Source of the DNA: Diploptera punctata
Taxonomy: Eukaryota; Arthropoda; Insecta; Blattodea; Blaberidae
Reading direction: 5' to 3'
Assembly: GCA_030220185.1 (NCBI GenBank)
Contig: JASPKZ010001236.1
Location: 1 to 64,000 of the forward strand
Length of the DNA stretch: 64,000 nt
Under the pieces are notes generated by a model. The model was not told where the DNA came from. It saw only the letters and a list, made by a program, of their open reading frames with translations, and made no database searches. The translations under genes were made by a program, and so were the position numbers. Shown piece after piece: positions 20,581 through 31,393 of the stretch. Positions within the stretch are counted from its first letter, which is position 1; each line of letters begins with the position of its first letter.

Positions 20581-20745
20581 TTCATTTTCGGTTTCAAATC
20601 GGATCCCCAAAGCTGTTTATAATTATATACCAAGAGGACGAAGATCACTGGGCCGTCCTATGAAATGCTGGAGGGAAAATGTTCTATAGGATCGTAACAG
20701 GCCTTGGCCTAATACTTGGAAGGAAGAAAGAAGCATTTTCGGTTA
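20581..20745 (+). mobile_element. LINE 3' tail
   Basis: Encodes SNRIPKAVYNYIPRGRRS and LGRPMKCWRENVL, then TAG and a GAAGAA tail. Same family as 28105-29640. Confidence 0.85.
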
Positions 20746-20984
20746 ACTGACTTATGTCGCATCCTGTATTTTTATTAAATTAAATTAGACACACATATTG
20801 GAATTAATTTTAATATTTATTTAAATGCAACTTACAACACATTTTTACATAGGAACATTGAAACTCTAAAATAACATTTCTACAACACACTACATACCAT
20901 TTTAACAATAATCAATCATAGTTGAATGCAGGCTTTCACAGCCGGTAATCATAAACGTTAAGAGATTCCAGGCTATGTGGTCAT
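20746..20984. other. AT-rich intergenic stretch
   Basis: No coding or repeat signal that I can support, apart from general AT richness. Confidence 0.4.
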
Positions 20985-21068
20985 GGTCCATGATTGAGTA
21001 TTTCTTCCAGCTGTTTCTCCCTCAACTGCGGAGGGCATTTTCAGTGGCGAATACTTCTTAGTAGTGTT

Positions 21069-21830
21069 AATATTATTCGTTTTTAAACACCTTAATGATG
21101 ACGATTTTATTATTAATTTAACACTTCTCATTGAAGGATAAATTATATTTGAAGAGAAAAATTTTCGCCTAGACCGGGACTCAAACCCGGGACCCTTGGC
21201 TTTCCGGGCCAAGTGCTCTACCAACTGAGCTACCGAGGCGAGTTACGATCTAGACGCAAATTTTTCTCTTATGTACGTTGTAATTCCCTCGCGCCAAATG
21301 CTTGAAACCTATAGCTTCTATCTTGCAAATGGCGGCTTCTTAGTTAAGAAGACATTTATTGGGAATTTAACACTACTTTATAGCCAGCAGGGCTTCTATT
21401 GACGATTTTATTATTAATTTAACACTTCTCATTGAAGGATAAATTATATTTGAAGAGAAAAATTTTCTCCGCCGCCATTTGCAAGATAGAAGCTATAGGT
21501 TTCAAGCATTTGGCACGAGGGAATTACAACGTACATAAGAGAAAAATTTGCGTCTAGATCGTAACTCGCCTCGGTAGCTCAGTTGGTAGAGCACTTGGCC
21601 CGGAAAGCCAAGGGTCCCGGGTTCGAGTCCCGGTCTAGGCGAAAATTTTTCTCTTCAAATATACCTTAATGATGGACAAATTATATTTGAAAAGAAAAAT
21701 ATACGCCTAGACTGGGGTTTGAACCCAGGACCTTTGACTTTCTATGTCATTTGGAAGAGCATTGACATAGAAAGTCAAAGGTCCTGGGTTCAAACCCCAG
21801 TCTAGGCGTATATTTTTCTTTTCAAATATA
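21069..21830. mobile_element. Nested multi-headed tRNA-SINE unit
   Basis: 762 bp flanked by the 16-bp duplication ACTTCTTAGTAGTGTT (21053-21068, 21831-21846). An outer inverted SINE pair (minus head 21694-21745, plus head 21755-21808) is itself interrupted on its left side by an inner unit, 21101-21662, flanked by ACCTTAATGATG (21089-21100, 21663-21674). The inner unit carries a minus head (21168-21240), a truncated minus tail, and a plus head (21568-21642). All heads have box A and box B. Confidence 0.88.
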
Positions 21831-22116
21831 ACTTCTTAGTAGTGTTTCCTGGTCAGAGGCTCGACTGTGAATGAGTGGTAGACTGCTGGAAACAGTATTT
21901 ATATTAGTGCTGGTCCAGGATCTTTGGACAAAACCGATGCTGATTGGTTAGTTATCATCAATCTAGTATCTGATTTGTTCGGAACTGTCTCCTCATTATT
22001 GATTATGTTTATACATTTATCATCGAAAGTGTGATACCAGATTTTAGCTAGTTCTTTTTCTTTTCCATTCAAATTATCCTTATGTTTGTAAATTTCTATA
22101 GCCTCTCTTTATAATC

Positions 22117-22850
22117 ATCATCATCATGAACAAATTCGTTTTAGGCCATGTGGCCTGTACGGTAAACCTAGCGAAGATGGTCTTGATCTTTCCACCGATG
22201 TTTTGGTCTTCCTTGGTCCCTATGTCCGGTTGGGGTATATTGGAATGCCAATTTTGGAAGTCTATTTTTTGCCATTCTTCTCAGATGATTTTTCCATTCT
22301 TGTTGGTATCTTTGTATATCTTCATTTAAACTTGTTACTCCAAGTTTTCCTCTGATAATAGTGTTTCTTTGGTGATCCAGTCTATTAACTCCTAACAATT
22401 ATCATAAGAAGCACATTTGGCTTACTTGAAGTTTATGAGAGTTTCTTTTATTTAAAATCCAAATTTCACTTCCGTATTTTAGAGCAGCTTTTGATGTGAT
22501 GTTATGTAATCTTAGTTTTGTCTCTGTCCTCATCTGTTTACCAAAATGTCTTCGTATTACCCCATTTATTTTATTATATTTTTGTAATTTTGAATCAATG
22601 TCACTCTTATACTCTGCAAATACACTTCCTAAGTAAGAGAAATCTGACACTTGTTCTATAATTTTTCCATCAATCTCAATTTTCACCCGTTGTATGTTTT
22701 TTCCACACATTGCCATTGTTTTGGATTTTGAAGTGGAAATTTTCATATTATATTTGCTGGCAATTTTGAATAATAATTGATATGCTGCTATTTGTATGCT
22801 ATCTTCGGAATCTGATAACATTATTTGATCATCAGCATATAATATTGTCT
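22117..22850 (-). mobile_element. LINE (RT C-terminal half)
   Basis: Minus strand: SDSEDSIQIAAYQLLFKIAS, FSYLGSVFAEYKSDIDSKLQ, then after a frame change WKNHLRRMAKNRLPK, GHRDQGRPKHRWKDQ. A (GAT)n tail is on the left. 14-bp duplication CTCTCTTTATAATC at 22103-22116 and 22851-22864. Confidence 0.88.
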
Positions 22851-23261
22851 CTCTCTTTATAATCTAGGAAAATAATACGGCGCTGGGCTAAAACCTATTG
22901 TATCCTCACATAGAATCTGATGTCCAATTTTCCATTTGTCCTTATCTGCAGTTTCTTCTGTGTTCCGATAAATAGGTGGCTATGCTTCTTTTTTTGTAGT
23001 TCCTATATATGATTTTCCACAAGAACATGAAAGCCGATATATGCTGCAAGTGAAGAGCGGTGACCTCTGACCAGGGAACAGTGCCTAGAAGTACTCGCCA
23101 TTGAAGATGCCCTCCACAGTCAATGGAGAAACGTCTAGAAGAAATACCAGTCATAGACCATGCCCACATCAACCACGTTATATATTTAGAAGTTTTTAAA
23201 ATTCAGATCATTTCATAGTAGATAGGCAAAAATGTTGAAGCACTTAGCAATATATATATAT

Positions 23262-23545
23262 ATTTTTTTTTAAATTTTGTTTAGTTGTTTCTTGACTCAC
23301 CTCATACTTCTTAACTCCCACGCAGACTCGAGTTTTCACTGCATTTGTGACATTCTCAATGCTGTATTACGTTCACAACTGATGTCCAACGGCCTCCTCT
23401 CTCCAGGTTGTGAACGTAATACAACATTGAGAATGTCACAAATGCAGTGAAAAAACTCGAGTCTGCTTGGGAGTTAAGAAGTATGAGGTGAGTCAAGAAA
23501 AACTAAACAAAATTAAAAAAAACCTCTTAGTGTTATTTCCTACCT
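23262..23545. mobile_element. PLE fold-back (U3-A8 hammerhead family)
   Basis: Arms 23270-23390 and 23408-23515 (ACTCACCTCATACTTCTTAA / AAGAAGTATGAGGTGAGT). Right flank CCTCTTAGTGTTATTTCC. The left arm on the minus strand reads GCA/TGC stem I, TTGAGAA, CAC/GTG and stem III ACTCGAGT, but one or two bases are missing before the GAAA box. Confidence 0.82.
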
Positions 23546-23614
23546 ACATAACCTAGCAATATCTTCGCTTCTCCAATCCTGCTGTATTGCCTATACTAAT
23601 TCCAAGCTAAGTTC

Positions 23615-23800
23615 CAGTTGTACTGTAAACAAACTTGCATAAGGTATTACGTTGCCGACACTGTCTATTGAGGGAATCGTGATGCTACTTTTACCCGCCA
23701 TATGACTGAATTGTGTCCGACAGAAACTTTGTTCTTAGGCAACATTGTATTTTACGGGAAATAAGACTAAATACAACATAAGATGGTACAAATAATTAGG
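23615..23800 (+). repeat. Dispersed repeat, copy 1
   Basis: GTTCCAGTTGTACTGTAAAC ... GCTACTTTTACCCGCCATAT ... GGGAAATAAGACT. The second copy is in the same orientation at 31630-31805. Class not determined. Confidence 0.6.
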
Positions 23801-23859
23801 AACTTCCTTCATTTCTTATTTATTTATGACAAAAAATTATATAAGGGCCTACCTAATCA

Positions 23860-24135
23860 GATATTTATGCTTTTACCATGATGTCAATGGATAACCTTTT
23901 TTTTTCCCCAGTACAATTTCATTACGAGCAGAATTTATGCTCCATGCTGACTCACCTGTAAATTCTGCTGTTATTTTCACCACATCCTCAATGGTTAATG
24001 TGGGATATTTTTCACTAAACTGTTTGAAAACATTAAAAATATTTTTTTCTCCCCTTTTTTTCAAATGCTTTGATTTCCAGTGTTTTAAGAAATTCTACAG
24101 AAATGTTGCCATTTTGAAACAATTGAAGTTCTAAT
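23860..24135 (-). pseudogene. Transposase N-terminal (HTH-like) remnant
   Basis: Minus strand encodes NIFNVFKQFSEKYPTLTIED, VVKITAEFTGESAWSINSAR and NEIVLGKKKG. It resembles the helix-turn-helix leader (S-x-R-T-x-x-R-I-x-K-E pattern, here decayed) that precedes DDE domains in some insect transposons. No catalytic domain or TIR seen; assignment tentative. Confidence 0.4.
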
Positions 24136-24189
24136 GTATTGTGCATGCGTAAGAATAAAACAATGATTATTTAATGTATTAGAATTGTA

Positions 24190-24340
24190 CGATTCTCCCA
24201 TATAACTTATATAGACGTGTGCTAGATAGTGCATATTTTTATTTTCTTTATTTCGAGTGTTAGAGTATAAACTACATTTTCTTACACGCTTGAAGGTAAA
24301 ACGTTATTTGACTAATGAAAATGCAGTCATACATCTTGTT
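24190..24340 (+). repeat. Dispersed repeat (MITE-like), copy 2
   Basis: TCTCCCATATAACTTATATA to CAGTCATACATCTTGTTTAT; see 8345-8545. A SINE cluster starts within its right end and the remainder (TTGTTTACATTACAACTGG) resumes at 25125. Confidence 0.6.
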
Positions 24341-24815
24341 TATATTTGAAGAGAAAAATTTTTGCCCAGACCAAGACTCGGACCTTTGGCTTTCTAGGCC
24401 AATGCTCTACCATCTGAGCTATTGGGGCACAAATTTTTCTCTCATATACATTGTAATTCCCAGAACCAAATGCTATGAAGCCTTTGCTTCTATCTTTACA
24501 AATGGCGGCTGCTTCATTAAGACATTTATCGGGAATTTAAACACTACTTTATAAAGCCAGTAGGGCTTCAATTGATGTTTGTGTTATTAATTTAACACTC
24601 TCACTGAAGGATAAATTATATTTGAAGAGAAAAATTTTTACCCAGACCGAGACTTGAACCCAGGACCTTTGGCTTTCTAGGCCAATGCTCTACCATCTGA
24701 GCTATCGGGGTGAGTTCCGATCTAGACGCAAATTTTTCTCTTATATACAAAATTGTTCTCTTCAAATATAATTTATCCTTCAGTGAGAAGTGTTAAATTA
24801 ATAATACAAACATCA
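24340..24815 (-). mobile_element. tRNA-SINE cluster
   Basis: Two minus heads (24362-24430 and 24638-24715) with boxes GGGTTCAAGTC/GAGTC and TAGAGCATTGG, separated by the SINE body (CAAATGGCGGCTGCTTCATT). A short plus tail remnant follows at 24745-24815. Confidence 0.82.
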
Positions 24816-24834
24816 ATACATCTTGTTTCGTAAA

Positions 24835-25125
24835 TTAATGAGTCATTTTTTAACATCTAACCTCATATTTTATGTTTCTTCAAACACGGGAACTAGTTTT
24901 CGAGAGAAGGATCTCTCTCATTTTCAACCGACATTATGACTACCGGATTTTCGTTGGAATCTCCATCAATAATGTTGCCATCTGGTGTTGATTTGATGAA
25001 CTTTGAGATGAGGTCACCTTCATCAGGAATCTCGAAATTCATGGATCTAAATTTGTTCTTCTGAATATATATCTTCTCCCAAATTGTCAATTCTAAAGGT
25101 TTTTCCAAATGTTTTAAAAGTTGTT
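24835..25125 (-). mobile_element. PLE C-terminus and 3' end
   Basis: Minus strand frame: [40 protein letters not shown], then [16 protein letters not shown] and stop. The ribozyme at 24887-24930 overlaps the last codons. Inserted into the dispersed repeat (TTGTTTACATT resumes at 25126). Confidence 0.88.
24887..24930 (-). ncRNA. Hammerhead ribozyme, U3-A8 variant, complete
   Basis: Minus strand: stem I CGG/CCG, core TTGAAAA plus T, stem II GAGAGA...TCTCTC, GAAA, palindromic stem III AACTAGTT, base C. Relative to CTGANGA, C3 is U and G8 is A, so the core 3-8 pair is retained as U-A. The bases also encode VENERDPSLEN and its TAG stop. Confidence 0.7.
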
Positions 25126-25214
25126 TGTTTACATTACAACTGGAACTTAGCTCGGAAGAGGTATATTGGTCTACTGCAAGATTGATAGACTTCATGTTTG
25201 TATTGGAGCACAAT

Positions 25215-25735
25215 AAACTAGTTGTAACCTTTTAGTAGTAGGCACCACATGTGGTGGTTACATCACCTGTAGAGAGAAAGTAGGTATAGGAAGGAAGGAG
25301 AAATGAACCCCTAGGCATCGAATACTCTAATACCATCAGGGTCGAAAGAAACAAGAGGTCAGTCAAGGGAGACTGGATAGAAAAGTTGAAAGAGGGAATT
25401 GGTATGGGAAGAAGAAGTAATACTAATTCGGTCAAAAAAAGAAAAACTCACCAAGCTGACCAGTGCTTATTGGTGAGTAGCCCTTTCCTTTCGTTCACCA
25501 TGCATAAGCGTGATTACTAACAGCTGCACCACGAGAAGGTGAGGGATTGAACACTAGGTTACTGTCCAGATCAGTTCCTTTAAGCCTTCGATGGAAGGAA
25601 TTAAAGGGTCTCCTCCCTGTTAAAGACAGTAGCCTTTCTGCTAAATATTGGAGTGCAAGAGAGCGAATGATTTCATTATCAAGTGCTCGACATTAGATAC
25701 CAACCAACCAACCAGGTTGATAGACTGATATCTGG
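25215..25735 (+). mobile_element. Non-tRNA-SINE-like repeat with (ACCA)n tail
   Basis: Contains ACCATCAGGGTCGAAAGAAA and AGACTGGATAGAAAAGTTG, a diverged relative of the GC-rich repeat at 42908-43150 and 46490-46680 (TAGTGTCGGGGTCGAAAAAA). Ends in AACCAACCAACCAGG. The whole block is probably composite. Confidence 0.5.
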
Positions 25736-25959
25736 CATAGAATAGCTCAAGTGGTATATGAAACACAACATTTACAATAATTATTTTTTTAATTTGACTG
25801 TCTAAATAATATCCTGCCTGTTTACAGCCAGAAATCCTTGGTCAGATATCACAGTAACTTTTGAAAGTAACGAGTAATTAGTTATGCAGTACCTTCACTT
25901 AGACGTCCACAATGGTGGTTAGAAGCACACTGTTTTCCAGTAGATTCAAATATTCATAC

Positions 25960-26545
25960 TAACTAACTTACTGACACTATGGAACCAGGAGGTTCATGGC
26001 TACACAGACATGAGCTATCTATATATCCCTATCCTGAACTTATGTTTTCCAATCATCCTCTTATAATCTACTACTTCCCTCAAATCATGGTTAATGTTAT
26101 TCTCCCATCTTATTCTTTGTCTACTAACTAGGTGCTTTTGCTCTGGTTTTTCCTACACGAAGCTTCCATGCCACTCTTTCATTCCCCGTTCTTGCCACAT
26201 GTCCTGCTCATTGCAGTCTACGAGACTTAACTGTTATTATATCTGGTTTCCAATAAAGATTATGTAAGAATTAAGAAGAATTAAATGAATCGTGACTTCT
26301 TACCTCATACTTCTATAAAAAAAATATGTAGCTCACTGTTATGTAGTCTTCTCCATTCCCCTGCCTGTTTGCTGCAAAAAGTTTCCTGATAACTTTATTC
26401 TCAAATACTAGTAATCTTTTCTCCTCCCTTAAAGTAAGAATCCATGTTTTGCATCCATATAATATAACTGGGAGAATAACAGTTTCATATATTTTCAGTT
26501 TAGTGTTTTTTGAGAGGAGTTGGGGTTTTTAAGAATCTAAAGTTT
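25960..26545 (-). mobile_element. LINE fragment
   Basis: Same family as 40284-40678: minus strand C-terminal GH-x-AR, GKPE, WENNIN motifs, with several indels. Interrupted at about 26270-26330 by a small PLE tail (ATTAAATGAATCGTGACTTC, ACCTCATACTTC), with TATGTA on both sides. Confidence 0.75.
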
Positions 26546-26619
26546 AAAATTTATAAAATGATAATCTTATTATGGATATGAAATATGGTTTCTTATTTCA
26601 ATATTATTAATTTTTAACG

Positions 26620-26720
26620 ATGGACGAATTATCAATTTGTAGAGAAAAATTAATGCCTCCAGGATTCGAACCCGAGACCTCTAGCTTTGTATGACATACA
26701 GAGAAATTAAATGAGCACTG
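26620..26720 (-). mobile_element. tRNA-like fragment
   Basis: Box B GGGTTCGAATCC on the minus strand (26668-26682) beside GTAGAGAAAAATTAATGCC. The box A half is missing. Confidence 0.5.
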
Positions 26721-27084
26721 ATTTCCAGCTACTGTCTGTTTATATACTGTGAATATAGGATCTAACTTTTGCACTTGACATTGTCACTAACAACTGACTA
26801 TACACGACTAACGGAAAATAAACACTGTCACTGCAACCTAAGACAAGGGTCTACTACCTCCAACCCCTACTCACCTTTACCATATTCTTTTAGTTTGCAG
26901 TTTTTCCGCATTGAAAGTTAACATTGTTGAGTAATAGTTCAAGAATGTCTGGGTTTGATAATGCCAGTAAATTATGAATATTTATCTTTGCTGGTTAACA
27001 CTGTATATATGTCAGTACACAGATGTCCAAGTGAAGATACTTAACTTTGATTTTCTTTATATTTGGTTAACGTTTAAAAAAATA
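26721..27084. other. Intergenic stretch, nothing recognised
   Basis: No open frame, tRNA-like or terminal repeat that I can support. Confidence 0.4.
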
Positions 27085-27352
27085 TATATTGGCTACACTT
27101 TACAACCTGTGATGTGATTTTTTTTAATTCCTCCATAAACCCCTGTCAAATTTTATTCATAGAGTTTCATTTTTCAAATTATTTCCCACCATTTACAATG
27201 ATTTTTACATTTTTTCTAATGATTATTTCAATATATTTTTCTACGATATTTAACTACGTACATAGCATGAAGATGTGGCAGCCACATTGATTTTAACAAA
27301 TATTCTATACAACAGCAAAGACATGTTCCAGTGCAGCCAACATAGAGTATGT
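27085..27352 (-). repeat. Dispersed element, inverted copy of 7075-7340
   Basis: TTTCATTTTTCAAATTATTTCCCACC ... CATGTTCCAGTGCAGCCAAC, complementary to 7075-7340. It probably forms one end of the element whose interior monomers expanded into the 29632-30650 satellite. Confidence 0.6.
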
Positions 27353-27375
27353 ACTAATTAACTGTAGACATATAC

Positions 27376-28066
27376 GATTTTATTATTAATTTAACACTTC
27401 TCATAGAAGGATAAATTATATTTGAAGAGAAAAATTTTCGCCTAGACCGGGACTCAAACCCGGGACCCTTGGCTTTCCGGGCCAAGTGCTCTACCAACTG
27501 AGCTACCGAGGCGAGTTACGATCTAAACGCAAATTTTCTCTTATGTACGTTGTAATTCCCTCTTAACTAAGAAGCCGCCATTTGCAAAGATAGAAGCTAT
27601 GGTTTCAAGCATTTGGCACGAGGGAATTACAACGTACATAAGAGAAAAATTTGCGTTTAGATTGTAACTCGCCTCGGTAGCTCAGTTGGTAGAGCACTTG
27701 GCCCGGAAAGCCAAGGGTCCCGGGTTCGAGTCCCGGTCTAGGCGAAAATTTTTCTCTTCAAATATAATTTATCCTTCTATGAGAAGTGTTAAATTAATAA
27801 TAAAATCGTCAATAGAAGCCCTACTGGCTATAAAGTAGTGTTAAATTCCCAATAAATGTCTTCTTAACTAAGAAGCCGCCATTTGCAAAGATAGAAGCTA
27901 TGGTTTCAAGCATTTGGCGCGAGGGAATTACAACGTACATAAGAGAAAAATTTGCGTTTAGATCGTAACTCGCCTCGGTAGCTCAGTTGGTAGCACTTGG
28001 CCCGGAAAGTCAAGGGTCCCGGGTTCGAGTCCCGGTCTAGGCAAAAATTTTTCTCTTCAAATATAA
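27376..28066. mobile_element. Three-headed tRNA-SINE unit (-,+,+)
   Basis: 691 bp flanked by TGTAGACATATAC (27363-27375, 28067-28079). Heads: minus 27440-27515, plus 27668-27743, plus 27970-28042 (one lost a few box A bases, GGTAGCACTTGG). The left end is CGATTTTATTATTAATTTAAC and the right end TCTTCAAATATAA, the same ends as in 21101-21662 and 48144-48971. Confidence 0.9.
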
Positions 28067-28104
28067 TGTAGACATATACTTCAGAATTTCAGAACTTACT
28101 ATCT

Positions 28105-29640
28105 CTCCTATCCAAAACCTAACCTCACTTGCCCGTGGTGCAACCTGCTTATAACAGATGAGGCTCTAGGGACCGAGTATTGGTGGTATAACCATAACAT
28201 CACTTGCAGAGTAAATGCTACATGGATGGAAACCCTATAACTTTACTCCTTTGGGCTAGCAACCCGTCGGGTAGTACTTTAGAGTTGCTTTCAATTCTCA
28301 CAACAAGCCTCGGATGGGCTGGAGGGATAATTCTGTTGACAAAAAAGGCAAGAGAGAGGATAAATCTTGGAAAAAATGAAAACGTTTTGAAAATAGCAAC
28401 TTGGAATGTACAGAGTATAGCCCACAAAGAGATCCAGTTAGTTGATATATTAGAAAAAAAAAAGGGAATTTCAATAGCAGTTATATCTGAAACAAAAAGG
28501 AACAAGAGAAACAAACAATTACATACAATTCTATAGTGGAGTGAGCAGTAAAACAAGAGCAAAATGTGGGATTAAGATCAAGAAACAATTAAGATCCACA
28601 ATAAATAGTTATTATCACTGGAGTGAAAGCATTTACAAAATTCTTCAGTGAGATTGTAACAGGCCTAAGACTTGTTGGATGAAGAAAAGAAGAAGACTAT
28701 TTATTTTTGGGCACTGGATTCTTTCACATGTTAGAGTGCTGGCACTTTCCGAAAATGATTTGCAACGATCAATTTATAACTTACAAAAAATAGCTGCCAA
28801 ATTTAATATGGAAATATCAATTAACAAAACTAAAATGATGGCATTTCTTGGGAAAGACCCCATACAAAGTAAAATCTGTCTCCAGAATAAAATTTTAGAG
28901 AGATCTAATCAATTTAAATATCTTGGATATTATCTCTCTATCTGGGATGAAAAGGATATCCCTGAAAAAATTACTAGTTATAATAAAAGTTTGGGAATTA
29001 TTAATCAAGTTACGAAACCATTCCTTGTACAAAAAACAGCAGATTACGTTTATATAACACTTTGGCTAGACCAGTATTGACCTATGGTAGTGAAGCATGG
29101 ACACTAAAAAGACAACATGAAAGCAGAATAACAGCTTGTGAAATGAGATTCATGCACAGAACAGCGGGTTACACCAGATGGGATCGCAAAAGGAACACCA
29201 ATATCTTAAAAGAATTTAAGACTACGCCAATTTTGGAATATATTAAACAGTACCAACTAAGTTATGTAGGTAGGAAATAACACTAGGATGTTTATTTTAA
29301 TTTTGTTGAGTTGTTTCTTGACTCACCTCATATGTTCAGTGAACGTGAACAGCATTGAGAATGTCACAAATACAGTGATGAAATCTAGATCTGCGAGAGA
29401 GTTAAGAAGTATGAGGTGAGTCAAGAAACAACTCAACAAAATTAAAAAAAGTACCAACTAAATTGGAAACACCATCTTGAAAGAATGAGTTCAAACCAGA
29501 TCCCCAAAGCTGTTTATAATTATATACCAAGAGGACGAAGATATCTTGGCCGTCCTATGAAACACTGGAGGGAAAATTTTCTATAGGATCGTAACAGGCC
29601 TTGGCCTAATACTTGATAGGAAAAAGAAGAAGAAGAGTGC
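28105..29640 (+). mobile_element. LINE with internal deletion
   Basis: A 5' part (28340-28540) encodes ENVLKIATWNVQSIAHKEIQ, the start of an apurinic-endonuclease domain. Then a deletion near 28580-28690, then RT C-terminal coding (TKMMAFLGKDPIQS, PVLTYGSEAWTLKRQHESR, MRFMHRTAGYTRWDRK) and a GRRYLGRPMKHW tail with (GAA)n. A fold-back splits it at 29261-29449. Confidence 0.85.
29261..29449. mobile_element. PLE fold-back inserted in LINE
   Basis: Starts GTTATGTAGGTAGGAAATAA, with inverted arms TTTTGTTGAGTTGTTTCTTG at 29301 and complement to 29442. 12-bp duplication AGTACCAACTAA at 29249-29260 and 29450-29461. The LINE codons read through: ...IKQYQL / ...YQLNWKHHLERM. The right arm keeps GAAAT-CTAG-AT, but the left arm lacks the ribozyme core. 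Confidence 0.92.
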
Positions 29641-30650
29641 TTAAATTGTGTTAGGTTAGCTTTTAGGATGTCTTTCACAGGTTAGAGTACTTAAATTGCA
29701 TTAGGTTAGCTTTTAGGATGTCTTTCACAGGTTAGAGTACTTAAATTGCATTAGGTTAGCTTTTAGGATGTCTTTCACAGGTTAGAGTACTTAAATTGCA
29801 TTAGGTTAGCTTTTAGGATGTCTTTCACAGGTTAGAGTACTTAAATTGCATTAGGTTAGCTTTTAGGATGTCTTTCACAGGTTAGAGTACTTAAATTGCA
29901 TTAGGTTAGCTTTTAGGATGTCTTTCACAGGTTAGAGTACTTAAATTGCATTAGGTTAGCTTTTAGGATGTCTTTCACAGGTTAGAGTACTTAAATTGCA
30001 TTAGGTTAGCTTTTAGGATGTCTTTCATACAGGTTAGAGTACTTAAATTGCATTAGGTTAGCTTTTAGGATGTCTTTCACAGGTTAGAGTACTTAAATTG
30101 CATTAGGTTAGCTTTTAGGATGTCTTTCACAGGTTAGAGTACTTAAATTGCATTAGGTTAGCTTTTAGGATGTCTTTCACAGGTTAGAGTACTTTTAGGA
30201 TGTCTTTCACAGGTTAGAGTACTTAAATTGCATTAGGTTAGCTTTTAGGATGTCTTTCACAGGTTAGAGTACTTAAATTGCATTAGGTTAGCTTTTAGGA
30301 TGTCTTTCACAGGTTAGAGTACTTAAATTGCATTAGGTTAGCTTTTAGGATGTCTTTCACAGGTTAGAGTACTTAAATTGCATTAGGTTAGCTTTAGGAT
30401 GTCTTTCACAGGTTAGAGTACTTAATTGCATTAGTTAGCTTTTAGGATGTCTTTCACAGGTTAGAGTACTTAAATTGCATTAGGTTAGCTTTTAGGATGT
30501 CTTTCACAGGTTAGTAGTAAATAAATTGCATTAGGTTAGCTTTTAGGATGTCTTTCACAGGTTAGAGTACTTAAATTGCATTAGGTTAGCTTTTAGGATG
30601 TCTTTCACAGGTTAGAGTACTTAAATTGCATTAGGTTAGCTTTTAGGTTC
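29632..30650. repeat. 50-bp satellite array
   Basis: About 20 head-to-tail copies of a 50-bp monomer (TTAGGTTAGCTTTTAGGATG, then TCTTTCACAGGTTAGAGTAC, then TTAAATTGCA). Most units are identical; one carries a short insertion (30025), one is missing about 20 bp (30190) and a few have single-base losses (30390-30530). It contains TTAGGTTAG, reminiscent of the insect telomere repeat TTAGG. Intergenic, downstream of the PGM2-like gene. Confidence 0.95.
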
Positions 30651-30663
30651 ACTAATCATCGTG

Positions 30664-30848
30664 TGTATTAAGTTATGTAGGTAGGAAATAACACTATGAG
30701 GGTACTTATTTTAGGAGCGAAGGACAGCTCTTCAAGACGACAGAACAACGGTCGTGACAATACTGAGGATGGAACAGAAACGTTCCGAAACTAGTTTATA
30801 GTCAAATAAGAAGAACAATATGAGGTGAGTGATAAAAATTCTACCTTA
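30664..30848 (+). mobile_element. PLE tail with hammerhead
   Basis: The left border TAGGAAATAACACTATGAGG is joined directly to a plus-strand PLE 3' end. Core at about 30759-30803: ATA stem I, CTGAGGA plus T, GGAAC...GTTCC, GAAA, A-CTAG-T. Same family as 53610-54065. The left arm is almost entirely deleted. Confidence 0.7.
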
Positions 30849-30849
30849 A

Positions 30850-31014
30850 CTATGAGGTTTATTTTAATTTTGTTTATTTGTTTCTTGGCTCACTTCATAC
30901 TTCTTAACTCCCTTGCATATCTAGATTTTGTCACAAATACCGTGACGAAATCTAGATATGCAAGGGAGTTAAGAAGTATGAGGTGAGTCAAGAAACAAAT
31001 AAACAAAATTAAAA
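30850..31014. mobile_element. PLE fold-back, near-perfect hairpin
   Basis: Arms 30862-30935 and 30940-31012 are almost perfect complements with almost no loop (centre in GTCACAAATACCGTGAC). The right arm retains GAAAT-CTAG-AT but both ribozyme cores are lost at the tip. Confidence 0.88.
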
Positions 31015-31135
31015 ATATTGTATGTTGGCTGCATCCTGTGATTCCATATGTACTGCTTTGCATTTGTTGGCACATGTGCATGCTGTACGATTGGAACTTA
31101 AAAACATTTTTCGTGTCACATGTTGTAAAGTATTT
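31015..31135 (-). repeat. Dispersed element, inverted copy of 6815-6945
   Basis: ATGTTGGCTGCATCCTGTGA ... CATGTTGTAAAGTATTTCC is complementary to 6815-6945. It lies 360 bp right of the satellite array. Confidence 0.6.
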
Positions 31136-31290
31136 CCAAATATATTAAATCATAAGAAAAATAAACTTAACGATAACTCAAAGTTGAATTAAAAACAAAG
31201 AACATTTAAACAAGAAGTAATGGTAATAAATAATTACTTGACAAATTTGGTAAAGTAACTGTGTTTCTGTGCTAAGAAATTTTTCTAAGT

Positions 31291-31393
31291 CTAATTACTT
31301 CTTGCTATTAGACCATTCTCTTCAGGTTGAAGGAATTCTTCAACAATTGCAGCCACCATTTCTTCAAGAGTTGCTTTAACGACTTCAACATTT
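31291..31393 (-). CDS. PGM2: PGM2 exon 10 (C-terminus)
   Basis: Acceptor AATCTTTTTTTCAG; 103 nt ending TAG at 31291-31293. Encodes [20 protein letters not shown] and [13 protein letters not shown]. The E-x-F-x-Q-P pattern matches the PGM2 end. No clear AATAAA on this strand within 150 bp; about 150 bp of likely 3' UTR runs into a repeat. Confidence 0.88.

Larger units (their letters stand above)
20985..23180 (-). mobile_element. Second PLE lineage, fragments split by SINEs and a LINE
   Basis: Minus-strand fragments encode a different GIY-YIG: YRLSCSCGKSYIGTTKKEA (22980-23040), then KDKWKIGHQILCEDT, EAIEIYKHKDNLNGKEKEL (22045-22110) and IWYHTFDDK. Interrupted by a LINE at 22117-22850. A related non-coding piece at 20985-21068 and 21831-21890 (CTGCGGAGGGCATTTTCAGT; compare 23050-23130) is split by a SINE unit. 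Cys-rich CSCGK distinguishes this lineage from 18095-19549. Confidence 0.75.

Noticed and set aside
23262..23545. Bacterial-type terminators or riboswitches in the many hairpins
   Set aside because: The hairpins are PLE fold-backs with outward 3' ends and TSDs in a eukaryotic genome.
29632..30650. CRISPR array
   Set aside because: The 50-bp repeats are contiguous with no unique spacers; the host is a eukaryote.
29632..30650. Interstitial telomere
   Set aside because: The monomer contains TTAGGTTAG once per 50 bp, not a TTAGG run; the likeness may be chance.
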